DNA of 64,000 bases from Paenibacillus protaetiae. GTDB taxonomy: Bacteria > Bacillota > Bacilli > Paenibacillales > Paenibacillaceae. The position numbers and the translations under genes were made by a program. The notes beneath the pieces are model-generated. The model made no database searches, was not told where the DNA came from, and saw only the letters and a program-made list of their open reading frames with translations. Location: the NCBI RefSeq assembly GCF_004135365.1, contig NZ_CP035492.1, positions 1,612,001 through 1,676,000 of the forward strand, in the 5' to 3' direction. Positions 56,278-64,000 of this stretch are shown here, piece by piece. How positions within the stretch are numbered: position 1 is the first letter of the stretch; each line of letters begins with the position of its first letter.

Positions 56278-58158
56278 ATGCGTAAAAAATGGGTCGGTAT
56301 TTTCGCCGCTCTTGCTGTAGCCGCAATGCTTATTCCGGCTATTCCGTTTTTTTTGCCCAAAGGCACTCCCCCTTCGCCTGCTCCCGCTCCTGCTGTGCCA
56401 AGAGCAGCGAGCTTAAGCGGCCATCAGGAGAAGATGCGCAAACTTGCTGATGTAAATCAGGATATGAAAGCGACCGCTTTTCTTTGCGTAACGGAATGCT
56501 CCAAAGATTTCAAAAACTTGCTTAACACTTCGGCGGCAACCGATCAAGCGAAGCAGCTTAAGCTGAAATCGCTGATGGATGGACATCATCATATGCAACA
56601 GCTGACATGGATCGCCGGTGAGCGCAAATTGTCCAAGGGCTCGCTGCCGGACACCAGCAACGGATTGGCTCAAACCTATGCTGCTGAAGGCGCGAAACGT
56701 GTAAAAGCAGGGCAAAAGTATGAATCGCCGGCTTTTACGGATAACAAAGGCAGCCGTTATATCGTCTTGGGCGTACCGAAAGAAAACCATAAAGGAGTTG
56801 GCATCGTAGGGGTCATCCGCCAAGATATCGTCACGCAGGTGGAACGCCATCAGAAAAGGAATTTAAGGCTTGTGCCGTATCCGGCTGAAGGCCGCTACCG
56901 CGTTGAGTCGGTTAAGCCAAACTCCATGGAGGACACCACGGTCAAAACCGGCGAAGATAATGGAAACGCAAGCCATTACCATACGCGTGAAGTCGTTGTT
57001 CATTTTAAAACCGACCCTTCGAACAGCGAGATGGATAAAATCCAGAAGCATATCCATGCCGTATCGGTGAACCATATCGGGGATGTATATATATTCCGGT
57101 CCTCCGATGTAGATGCTGAAGATATGATGAACTATTTCCGCAAAACATGGAAAACCGAATATGTAGAACCTCATTACCTGTATATGACAAATGCGGCAGC
57201 AGCGGACAGCTTTACGCCAAACGATCCGCTTTATTCGCAATATCAGTGGAATTTACCGTCCATTGAAGCGGAAAAAGGGTGGAAATCAACGAAAGGCAGC
57301 GATCGGGTCATTGTGGCCGTCATTGATACCGGCGTACAAGCGGATCATCCCGATTTGCAGGGCAAACTGCTGAAAGGAACAAACTTTGTTAATCCGGATG
57401 CCGCTCCAGACGATGATGTCGGCCATGGGACGCATGTCTCCGGTATTATTGGAGCTGATGTCAATAATGGCGAAGGGGTTGCCGGCTTATCCTGGTATAA
57501 CAAAATATTGCCGGTGAAAGTGCTTGACAGCACCGGAGCGGGTTCCACCTATTCGGTGGCGCAAGGCATCATTTGGGCGACCGACCATGGCGCCAAAGTG
57601 ATCAATATGAGCCTCGGCAACTATGCGGAAGCCGACTTTTTGCATGATGCGATCAAATATGCATACGAACGCGACGTTGTGCTTATAGCAGCGAGCGGCA
57701 ACGACAATACGGACAGGCCGGGTTATCCGGCGGCTTACCCGGAAGTGTTTGCCGTAGCGGCAACTGACGCCCATCATCAAAAAGCGTCTTTCTCCAATTA
57801 CGGCAACTATATCGACGTCGCCGCACCGGGCGACAGCATTGCCAGTACGTATCCAGGCGGGCAATATGCCGCATTATCGGGTACGTCGATGGCCAGTCCG
57901 CATGTGGCTGCCCTTGCAGGGCTGATCCGTTCCCTCAATCCGGCTCTTACCAATGAGCAAGTTATGGACGTTATGCGCCAATCAGCCGTCGACATCGGCA
58001 ACGACGGGAAAGACGATTATTACGGCTACGGTGAAATCGACGTCGCCAAAGCGCTTAAACTTGCTTCCGACTACACCACGACACTGCTTGATTATCCCAG
58101 CGAAGTGAAACGGCGCCTGGAAGCGATCAAACAGCAGTATGACGGAGAAACCTTATAA
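56278..58158 (+). CDS. Secreted subtilisin-like protease with Cache-like N-terminal part
   Basis: Serine protease of family S8. From ATG 56278 (GGAGG 11 bases upstream; the ATG at 56260 contains the site) it has 626 residues: a signal/anchor helix (about 7-28), a Pro/Ala stretch, a Cache/PDC-like region (about 50-205, with WIAGERKLSKGS, YESPAFTDNKGSRYIVLGVP and VIRQDI), an inhibitor-like part (about 240-300) and the catalytic domain (about 320-610). The triad is D350 (VIDTGV), H383 (GHGTHVSG) and S537 (GTSMASPH). Export and autocatalytic maturation are inferred. Confidence 0.9.
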   Translation: MRKKWVGIFAALAVAAMLIPAIPFFLPKGTPPSPAPAPAVPRAASLSGHQEKMRKLADVNQDMKATAFLCVTECSKDFKNLLNTSAATDQAKQLKLKSLMDGHHHMQQLTWIAGERKLSKGSLPDTSNGLAQTYAAEGAKRVKAGQKYESPAFTDNKGSRYIVLGVPKENHKGVGIVGVIRQDIVTQVERHQKRNLRLVPYPAEGRYRVESVKPNSMEDTTVKTGEDNGNASHYHTREVVVHFKTDPSNSEMDKIQKHIHAVSVNHIGDVYIFRSSDVDAEDMMNYFRKTWKTEYVEPHYLYMTNAAAADSFTPNDPLYSQYQWNLPSIEAEKGWKSTKGSDRVIVAVIDTGVQADHPDLQGKLLKGTNFVNPDAAPDDDVGHGTHVSGIIGADVNNGEGVAGLSWYNKILPVKVLDSTGAGSTYSVAQGIIWATDHGAKVINMSLGNYAEADFLHDAIKYAYERDVVLIAASGNDNTDRPGYPAAYPEVFAVAATDAHHQKASFSNYGNYIDVAAPGDSIASTYPGGQYAALSGTSMASPHVAALAGLIRSLNPALTNEQVMDVMRQSAVDIGNDGKDDYYGYGEIDVAKALKLASDYTTTLLDYPSEVKRRLEAIKQQYDGETL

Positions 58159-58170
58159 AGGGCCATTAAA

Positions 58171-58200
58171 AAAGGAGCATCCTTGGCGGGATGCTCCTTA
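58171..58200. terminator. Shared terminator of the protease and rnpB
   Basis: AAGGAGCATCC pairs with GGATGCTCCTT around a 6-base loop. The minus-strand side is followed by TTTTTTAA and fits rnpB; the plus-strand side is less T-rich but could end the protease gene. Confidence 0.82.
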
Positions 58201-58239
58201 TTCATGCTTATTTGTTTGTTTTACGTATAAAAGCCGTTT

Positions 58240-58644
58240 GGAAAGTTTGCCGTAAGCCGGGTTCTGTACTTCAAGTGGTTCTGACGGGAACGACCCTCCC
58301 ACCGTTAAGCGACAATCATCTATCTAGGCCATCCATTGCTGGACAGCTCAAGCGACACACCCGAACGCGCCTCGGGCAAAGGCTGCGGCGCAAAGCCGCT
58401 GCGTTCTCTTGGTCTTGCTCCAGATGGGGTTTACCAGGAATATAGTCACCCATACTCCTCGTGGTCTCTTACACCACGGTTCCATCCTTGCCTGATCCGG
58501 CGTAAGCCGGCCATCGGCGGTCCATTTCTGTGGCACTATCCTTCAGCTCGCGCTGACTGGACGTTATCCAGCATCCTGCCCTGTGGAGCCCGGACTTTCC
58601 TCTCGCGGCAACAAGGCCGCCAGCGATTGTCTGTCAAACTTTCC
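58240..58644 (-). ncRNA. rnpB: RNase P RNA (class-A-like)
   Basis: Ribozyme subunit that cuts the 5' leader from tRNA precursors. The ends pair as P1: GGAAAGTTTG with CAAACTTTCC. Conserved CR I is GAGGAAAGTCCGGGCTCC and CR V is ACAGAACCCGGCTTA, and CACAGAAATGGACCGCCGATGG sits centrally. The sequence around CR I and ACAGGGCAGGATGC follows the class A pattern rather than the class B pattern of Bacillus subtilis. About 405 bases. Confidence 0.93.
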
Positions 58645-58657
58645 ATGTACTCGAATA

Positions 58658-58686
58658 AGTATACTAGCAAACAGGCTAAATCTCAA
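58658..58686 (-). promoter_or_regulatory. Promoter of rnpB
   Basis: On the minus strand TTGAGA (58681-58686) and TATACT (58658-58663) are 17 bases apart and lead into the 5' end of the RNA about 7 bases downstream. Confidence 0.75.
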
Positions 58687-58726
58687 GCCTGGAATGACTG
58701 ACAAAAGACCCTTGCTTACTCATTGT

Positions 58727-59848
58727 TTACACAAATCGGAAAGGCTCCGTATGAACAGCGGAAGCAGACGCTTCCGTTTCATATTTTCGTGCGGCCAGCT
58801 GCTCATTCAGCCAGCCGGCTACTTTGGCTTTCATTATTTTCTCCGCATTATGGCCGGGATCAATGATCGTGAAACCCGCTTCGACTGCGTCTACCGCCGT
58901 ATGATAGTCGATATCGCCGGTGATCAGCACATCCGCGCCGGCAAACATGGCGTGGCGCACATATCGCGCCCCCGATCCGCCAAGCACCGCCGCTTTTTTG
59001 ATGACACGCTGCGGGTCGCCTACCACACGCAATGCAGGCACATCAAACGCCTGCTTCACTCGTTCACACAACTTCTCCAGCGTAATTGGTTCGGCAAGCT
59101 TTCCGACGCGGCCAAGCCCAAACGAACGTCCCTTCAAATCCATCGCATACAAGTCATAAGCCACTTCTTCATAAGGATGGGCTTTCAGCATCGCTTGGAT
59201 GACTTTGCGGTGAATGCTGTGCGGAACAATCGTTTCAATTCGTATTTCCGCCGCCCGTTCCAGCTGGCCTTGCTTGCCGATAAACGGATTCGTATGGTCC
59301 CCGGGTAAAAATGTGCCCGTGCCTTCCGTATTAAAGCTGCAATGGCTGTAGTCTCCGATATGCCCGGCGCCAGCCTGGAACAAGGCTTGCAGCACTGCTT
59401 CATGATGCGACTTGGGCACAAATACGGCCAGCTTATACAGCTTATCCGTATGCACCTCTTCGAGAGAGTCGCGTTTATCCGGCACAATCCCTACCAGGTC
59501 GGCCATCCAGTCGTTCATGCCTCCGTCAGCCGTATCCAAATTCGTATGGGCGATATAGACGGCTATATCATGCTTGATCAGCTTCTCGTACAGCCGGCCT
59601 GCCGGCGTCGATGTATCCAGCTTGGCAAGCGGCCGGTAAATAATCGCATGGTGGGCAATAATCAAATCCGCTCCTGCGGCAATCGCTTCATCAGCAACCG
59701 CTTCCGTTACATCCAGGGCGACGAGAACTTTTTTCACTTCTTTATTTAACGTACCGAGCTGGAGGCCGATTTTATCATTTTCCACAGCATAATGTTTTGG
59801 CGCCAGCTGTTCGATCAGCTGAATGACGGTTTGTCCGTTTGCAAACAT
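58727..59848 (-). CDS. Nif3-like dinuclear metal protein (YqfO-like)
   Basis: NIF3/DUF34 family protein with a conserved dinuclear metal site and a central CutA-like insertion. The 373 residues show LIIAHHAIIYRPLAKLD, DIAVYIAHTNLDTADGGMNDWMADL, YSHCSFNTEGTGTFLP and GSGARYVRHAMFAGADVLITGDIDYHTAVDAVEAG. The N-terminus overlaps trmK by 34 bases. The cellular role is unclear; GTP cyclohydrolase-like activity has been proposed for some members. Confidence 0.9.
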   Translation of the reverse strand: MFANGQTVIQLIEQLAPKHYAVENDKIGLQLGTLNKEVKKVLVALDVTEAVADEAIAAGADLIIAHHAIIYRPLAKLDTSTPAGRLYEKLIKHDIAVYIAHTNLDTADGGMNDWMADLVGIVPDKRDSLEEVHTDKLYKLAVFVPKSHHEAVLQALFQAGAGHIGDYSHCSFNTEGTGTFLPGDHTNPFIGKQGQLERAAEIRIETIVPHSIHRKVIQAMLKAHPYEEVAYDLYAMDLKGRSFGLGRVGKLAEPITLEKLCERVKQAFDVPALRVVGDPQRVIKKAAVLGGSGARYVRHAMFAGADVLITGDIDYHTAVDAVEAGFTIIDPGHNAEKIMKAKVAGWLNEQLAARKYETEASASAVHTEPFRFV

Positions 59849-60600
59849 TGCAGCACCTCCTGAATCGCATCCATTTCCGATTTAAATTGTTGCAGTTTTT
59901 CTTCCGCTCCCGGCTGCTCTGCAAGCGCAAGCTGGGCCGTAACCCGCTCCAGCTTAGCCAATTCGCTTTTCCACTTTTTGAAAAAAACAGCGTTTGGCTT
60001 ACGCAGCAAATACGGGCCCATTTTCAATAATAGACGTTGCTTGGAAGGCGCAGCCGCGTTAACTTGTAAAAACCCGGCATCATAAATATCCGGCGTTTCC
60101 TTGATTTGATCCGGGCTCAGCCTTACAGCGTGCAGCAGCTCGTATATTTTGCCGTCTTCCTCCATAATAAGCTCTTCTGCCAAATGCCAGCCACGCTGCA
60201 CAAGCCATTGCCGAACAAGCTCCTCGCCGATATTCGGCTGCAGCACGAGCTCCCGTACGCCTTCCAGCTTGCCGGCCTGAAAGCCTTCTTCCAGAATATC
60301 CTTCATTAAACTGCCGCCCATGCCGGCAATGGTAACCGTGTCCGCTTCACCTGGCTGCAATACGGCCAGCCCGTTGCCTTGCCGGACCTCGATTTTGGCG
60401 GATAAGCCGGCTGCAGCCACCTGTTTGCGTGCGGCCAGCAGCGGCCCTGTATTCAGCTCGCCGGCAATCGCCGACGGCGACTTGCCCGACTGAACCAGAT
60501 ATACCGGCAGCAGCGCATGATCCGAGCCGATATCCGCTACACGCGATCCTTCCGTTACATATTGGGCAATATTTTGTAATCGACTTGATAATTTCAACAT
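59815..60600 (-). CDS. trmK: tRNA (adenine(22)-N1)-methyltransferase TrmK
   Basis: Methylates adenine 22 of tRNA. The ATG at 60600 gives 261 residues: a Rossmann-type SAM domain with ADIGSDHALLPVYLV, VRQGNGLAVLQPGEADTVTIAGMGG and LQPNIGEELVRQWL, and a C-terminal coiled-coil tail. It overlaps the upstream membrane protein stop by one base and the nif3-like gene by 34 bases. Bacillus yqfN-yqfO has the same layout. Confidence 0.93.
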   Translation of the reverse strand: MLKLSSRLQNIAQYVTEGSRVADIGSDHALLPVYLVQSGKSPSAIAGELNTGPLLAARKQVAAAGLSAKIEVRQGNGLAVLQPGEADTVTIAGMGGSLMKDILEEGFQAGKLEGVRELVLQPNIGEELVRQWLVQRGWHLAEELIMEEDGKIYELLHAVRLSPDQIKETPDIYDAGFLQVNAAAPSKQRLLLKMGPYLLRKPNAVFFKKWKSELAKLERVTAQLALAEQPGAEEKLQQFKSEMDAIQEVLQCLQTDKPSFS

Positions 60601-61442
60601 TAAGCCACCCACACCATCCATTGTTTTCGAAGAAAGAACAGCAAACCGCCGCCTGCAGCAATTTTACCGATCAGTTGAAGCTGAAGCCACGCTGTTTCTT
60701 TCAAAAAGAGCATTTGATATATTTCGGGCATAAACCATAAGCCGGCGCAAACGACAAACAGAACTGCCGACACCTGTTTCGTGTAACGGTGGAAAAACCA
60801 GCTGCACCAGCCAAACAAGCAGCATACCGGCAGCCAGTACAGCTGCGCTTCATACCAGGAGCTGCCCGATGCATAACGGTCAAGTATGAGCGCGTATACA
60901 AAGGCTGCGGCTATCCAGCCGCAGGCGTGCAGCGCCGGTATTTTGGCGGCAATTCCGTAAACAATCCATAAACACGCACAGCCAAGGATCAGCCAAAGCT
61001 GATTGTGCCAAGTGTCATACCCAAACGTTCCTAGCATATACAAACCGCCGCCTAATAAAACAAGCATTGCAATACCTACCATGCTTAACCCTACGGCTTC
61101 CTGTCTGCTGCGAATGCGTCCGCCGAATCCGATTAAGGCGGCTGCGGAAATAACGATAACCGCTATTTGCAATGCAGGAGGAAAAGCGTTAAAATAAAGC
61201 ACAACAAAGGAAATTAAGGTAAAAATTCCAATTGTAAGAAGCCATTGTTTGCCGGTTGCTTTTTGGACCGCAGCAGCCGCTTTGCCGATATGTACTTTGG
61301 ACAGCCGGTTTGGAAGCTCCTCGTCCTGATTCTGATTCCGGTACAGATTAAGCAGAAAATCGCAATACTGGTCTGGCAGAAGTTTGTTTCTGCGCCAATA
61401 CGCAATTTCCGCAATAATCGTTTGCCTGCGCTCTTCGTTCAT
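60600..61442 (-). CDS. Polytopic membrane protein of unknown function
   Basis: A 280-residue protein from ATG 61442. After an N-terminal helical cytoplasmic part (about 1-55, IAYWRRNKLLPDQYCDFLLNLYR) it has about eight or nine membrane helices. The N-terminal motif resembles DUF2157-like membrane proteins. It overlaps trmK by one base (TAATG). Function not recognised. In Bacillus the cccA gene lies at this position, but no haem-binding motif is present here. Confidence 0.7.
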   Translation of the reverse strand: MNEERRQTIIAEIAYWRRNKLLPDQYCDFLLNLYRNQNQDEELPNRLSKVHIGKAAAAVQKATGKQWLLTIGIFTLISFVVLYFNAFPPALQIAVIVISAAALIGFGGRIRSRQEAVGLSMVGIAMLVLLGGGLYMLGTFGYDTWHNQLWLILGCACLWIVYGIAAKIPALHACGWIAAAFVYALILDRYASGSSWYEAQLYWLPVCCLFGWCSWFFHRYTKQVSAVLFVVCAGLWFMPEIYQMLFLKETAWLQLQLIGKIAAGGGLLFFLRKQWMVWVA

Positions 61443-61524
61443 AGCTGAATTCGTTCCTTCCGAAATGAATATAAGCTTGTATGCGCGGCTTAAGGTGATA
61501 ACCATAAAAACAGCCGCTATGTGG

Positions 61525-61557
61525 AAAAAAGACCTTTACTGCAGACGCAGAAAGGTC
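61525..61557 (-). terminator. Terminator of the dnaG-rpoD operon
   Basis: On the minus strand GACCTTT pairs with AAAGGTC around a 13-base loop, followed by TTTTTTCC, 20 bases after the rpoD stop. Confidence 0.78.
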
Positions 61558-61577
61558 CCTTCCCATCAAAGTTTCGT

Positions 61578-62711
61578 TTATTCAAGGAAATCTTTTAAAC
61601 GTTTGCTGCGGCTAGGATGACGAAGCTTGCGAAGCGCCTTCGCTTCAATTTGACGAATCCGTTCACGTGTAACGCCAAATACTTTGCCCACTTCTTCAAG
61701 CGTTCTTGTCCGTCCGTCATCAAGTCCAAACCGCAAACGAAGCACGTTTTCTTCCCGTTCGGTCAAGGTGTCCAGAACGTCCTCGAGTTGCTCCTTCAGC
61801 AGTTCGTAAGCTGCCGCATCAGCCGGCGCCAATGCTTCCTGATCCTCTATGAAATCACCCAGATGCGAGTCATCTTCTTCCCCGATTGGTGTTTCAAGCG
61901 AAACAGGTTCCTGCGCGATTTTCATAATTTCCCTTACTTTATCCGTGCTAAGCTCCATCTCAGCCGCAATTTCTTCCGGCGTTGGTTCGCGCCCAAGCTC
62001 TTGAAGGAGCTGGCGGGATACACGAATCAGCTTGTTGATCGTCTCAACCATATGAACCGGAATCCGGATCGTACGGGCCTGATCGGCAATTGCGCGTGTA
62101 ATCGCCTGGCGAATCCACCAAGTTGCATAGGTGCTGAACTTGAACCCTTTGGATTGGTCGAATTTTTCCACCGCTTTAATAAGGCCCATGTTGCCTTCTT
62201 GAATCAGATCCAGGAACAACATGCCGCGCCCGACGTAACGTTTCGCGATGCTGACAACGAGACGCAAGTTGGCTTCCGCCAATCTGCGTTTCGCCTCTTC
62301 GTCGCCGTTCTCAATCCGTTTGGCGAGTTCAACTTCGTCATCTGCAGAAAGGAGCGGCACACGGCCGATTTCCTTCAAGTACATCCGGACGGGATCGTTG
62401 ATTTTGATGCCGGGAGGCAATGATAAATCATCATCAAAATTAAAATCGTCCGAATCCCGCTCATGCTCGTCGCTGTCTTTTGCGCCCAGCGGATTTTCGT
62501 CTTCGTTTTCGTTTACGACCTCTATGCCCAAATCGTCCAGCTGCTCAAAAAACTCGTCGATTTGCTCCGGATCTTGATCGAAAGGCGACAGTTTCTCCAT
62601 TATCTCTTTATAAGTTAAGGAGGACCTTTTCTTACCATGCTCGATTAATTGATCTTTTACCTGATCCAGCTTTTGTTCGGTATCTAGTTCTGTACGCTGA
62701 TCATTCGCCAT
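61578..62711 (-). CDS. rpoD: Primary sigma factor RpoD/SigA
   Basis: Vegetative sigma factor. The 377 residues show region 1.1 (about 1-75), region 1.2 ([29 protein letters not shown]), region 2 ([63 protein letters not shown]), region 3 and region 4 ([34 protein letters not shown]). It follows dnaG by 18 bases, the classic macromolecular synthesis arrangement. Confidence 0.98.
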   Translation of the reverse strand: MANDQRTELDTEQKLDQVKDQLIEHGKKRSSLTYKEIMEKLSPFDQDPEQIDEFFEQLDDLGIEVVNENEDENPLGAKDSDEHERDSDDFNFDDDLSLPPGIKINDPVRMYLKEIGRVPLLSADDEVELAKRIENGDEEAKRRLAEANLRLVVSIAKRYVGRGMLFLDLIQEGNMGLIKAVEKFDQSKGFKFSTYATWWIRQAITRAIADQARTIRIPVHMVETINKLIRVSRQLLQELGREPTPEEIAAEMELSTDKVREIMKIAQEPVSLETPIGEEDDSHLGDFIEDQEALAPADAAAYELLKEQLEDVLDTLTEREENVLRLRFGLDDGRTRTLEEVGKVFGVTRERIRQIEAKALRKLRHPSRSKRLKDFLE

Positions 62712-62729
62712 ACTCCGACTCCCTCCTCC

Positions 62730-64000
62730 CTAGAACCGCTCATCGGGTCGACCCTTCAACTGTCTTTCTAGGGTTATAATCTCACTTGCAATTTGTGCTG
62801 CCACAATGTTTTCTCCGGCACGTTCCGCCCGCACCATCTCTTCCTTCTTCTGTTCGATTTCCCTAAAACGGGGCACCTTCAATATATCTTCAATATCGGC
62901 ATCCAGTATCTGTTCGTTAAACGGGAAATCTCCATCCATGAGAAGAATGGATGCGGCCGCTCGTTCCAGCCGTTCATCTTGCAGCGATGCAATAAATCGG
63001 CCCGCATCCGGATCAAAGCCTTGCGCGTAATAAGCATATAAATAAGCAGCAAGCGCTGCGTGATCCTCAATATTGAATGACTCCCCAAGACGCTCATGAA
63101 CAAGCTGCGCGACTTCGCGGTCATTCATCATCACATGAAGCAGTCGCCGTTCTACATTGGCATATGCGGGTAAAGGCACAGGAGCCCCTGATGCGCGGCG
63201 TTTTTCATTCCTACCATTATTCCACGAATTGTCGTTATTATCCCTTGAAGGGCGCTTTTTTTGCAGTTCCTCTCTTTTATGAAATGAATCCTGTTTCAAA
63301 GCGTGGAGATCAATTTCAAATTCGCGGGACAATTCCTTTAAATAAACTTCTCGTTCGATGGATGAATCAAGCTCCGCCACGATTCCGACCGCTTCCAGAA
63401 GATAGTTTTTTCTTCCTTCTTCTGTTAGCAGTATATGGTTTTTTCTTGAATATATAAGCTTAAATTTTGTGGCGGATACAGCCTGCCCGATCGCTTCGCG
63501 AACGAACGCTTCCGGACCGTATTCTTCAATGTATTCATCCGGGTCTTTGCCTTTGGGCAGCATGGACACCATGACTTTAAGCCCAGCCTTCTCCAGCATC
63601 GCAATTGACTTCAGCGCAGCGGCTTGTCCGGCATCATCGCCGTCATAACATACGATAATTTCTTCAGCTGAACGCTTCAACACCGCACAATGCTCTTCGG
63701 TCAGCGCCGTTCCCATTGTAGCGACGCCGTTATGAACTCCGGCATACCAGGCTTTAATAATATCCATGTAGCCTTCAAACAAAACAACCTGCTTGGACTT
63801 GCGTATGGACGCTTTTGCCTGATGCAGATTATATAACGTACGGCTTTTGGTGAACAGCGCGGTTTCCGGCGAATTTAAATACTTCGGCTGCCCTTCGCCA
63901 ATGACGCGTCCGGCGAAAGCCGTAACTTTGCCGTCCCGGTCCCATATCGGGAACATCAGCCTGCCTCGAAAACGGTCGACATGGCCGCTTCCGTCGTTTT
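62730..64000 (-). CDS. dnaG: DNA primase DnaG, 5' end beyond the window
   Basis: Makes RNA primers at the replication fork. About 423 residues of the C-terminal two-thirds are visible: the end of the N-terminal part (DRFRGRLMFPIWDRDGKVTAFAGRVIGEGQPKYLNSPET), the TOPRIM domain (VVLFEGYMDIIKAWYAGVHNGVATMGTALTEEH and IIVCYDGDDAGQAAALKSIAML) and the C-terminal DnaB-binding helices. The zinc-binding domain lies beyond the right edge. Confidence 0.97.
   Translation of the reverse strand, partial: NDGSGHVDRFRGRLMFPIWDRDGKVTAFAGRVIGEGQPKYLNSPETALFTKSRTLYNLHQAKASIRKSKQVVLFEGYMDIIKAWYAGVHNGVATMGTALTEEHCAVLKRSAEEIIVCYDGDDAGQAAALKSIAMLEKAGLKVMVSMLPKGKDPDEYIEEYGPEAFVREAIGQAVSATKFKLIYSRKNHILLTEEGRKNYLLEAVGIVAELDSSIEREVYLKELSREFEIDLHALKQDSFHKREELQKKRPSRDNNDNSWNNGRNEKRRASGAPVPLPAYANVERRLLHVMMNDREVAQLVHERLGESFNIEDHAALAAYLYAYYAQGFDPDAGRFIASLQDERLERAAASILLMDGDFPFNEQILDADIEDILKVPRFREIEQKKEEMVRAERAGENIVAAQIASEIITLERQLKGRPDERF

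Overview
The window reads as a chromosomal core segment of a spore-forming Firmicute of the order Bacillales, most like Paenibacillus. The gene order from lpdV through spo0A, spoIVB, recN, argR, tlyA, dxs, ispA, xseB, xseA, folD, nusB, the Asp23 genes, accCB, spoIIIAH-AA, efp, pepP, aroQ, yqhR and yqhQ is the well-known Bacillus order, with local insertions (comB, an aspartate kinase, amaP/DUF2273). Most genes lie on the minus strand. No rRNA, tRNA, phage, IS element or CRISPR array was seen. Both ends cut genes: lpdV at the left and dnaG at the right.

Layout. 1-1392 lpdV (partial). 1590-1883 a DUF2627 membrane protein. 2113-7298 spo0A, spoIVB, recN, argR and a GTG-started membrane protein. 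7499-14273 a methyltransferase, isoprenoid, exonuclease VII, folate and NusB run. 14431-17748 Asp23/AmaP and biotin-dependent acetyl-CoA carboxylase subunits. 18024-23682 the complete eight-gene spoIIIA operon behind a good sigma-E promoter. 23788-30761 yqhV, comB, aspartate kinase, efp, pepP, aroQ, yqhR, yqhQ. 30854-38016 a metal-homeostasis block: mntR, ccdA, a Zn ABC transporter (znuA, znuC, frameshifted znuB) with a Zur-like operator, metG under a T-box, yidD and zur. 38156-41706 small membrane proteins, an Hsp20-like protein and the gerP spore-coat operon followed by a 34-residue YjcZ-type peptide. 41768-47480 glycogen metabolism (glgC, glgD, glgA and a GH15 glucoamylase-like gene). 48008-55495 a Cys-rich mini-protein, helD, a preQ1 riboswitch with its queuosine-precursor transporter, a membrane-anchored alpha/beta hydrolase overlapping an ABC ATPase, and small proteins. 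55602-58158 ypuI and a secreted subtilase with a Cache-like N-terminal region. 58240-64000 RNase P RNA (class-A-like), nif3-like, trmK, a membrane protein, rpoD and partial dnaG.

Sporulation ties the window together: Spo0A controls entry, SpoIVB and SpoIIIA connect mother cell and forespore, and GerP, YjcZ and probably ComB act late under sigma-K-like promoters. The second theme is metal control (MntR, Zur, Znu). Three genes (znuB, GH15, glgC) each carry one apparent missing base in a short G/C run; two share the same 8-base context, which suggests a systematic sequence error more than real gene decay. No wholly new system stands out. The most unusual items are the class-A-like RNase P RNA, the Cache-subtilase, the gerPC 36-bp repeats, the inverted repeat and sigma-K-like promoter at comB, and the hydrolase/ABC pair.
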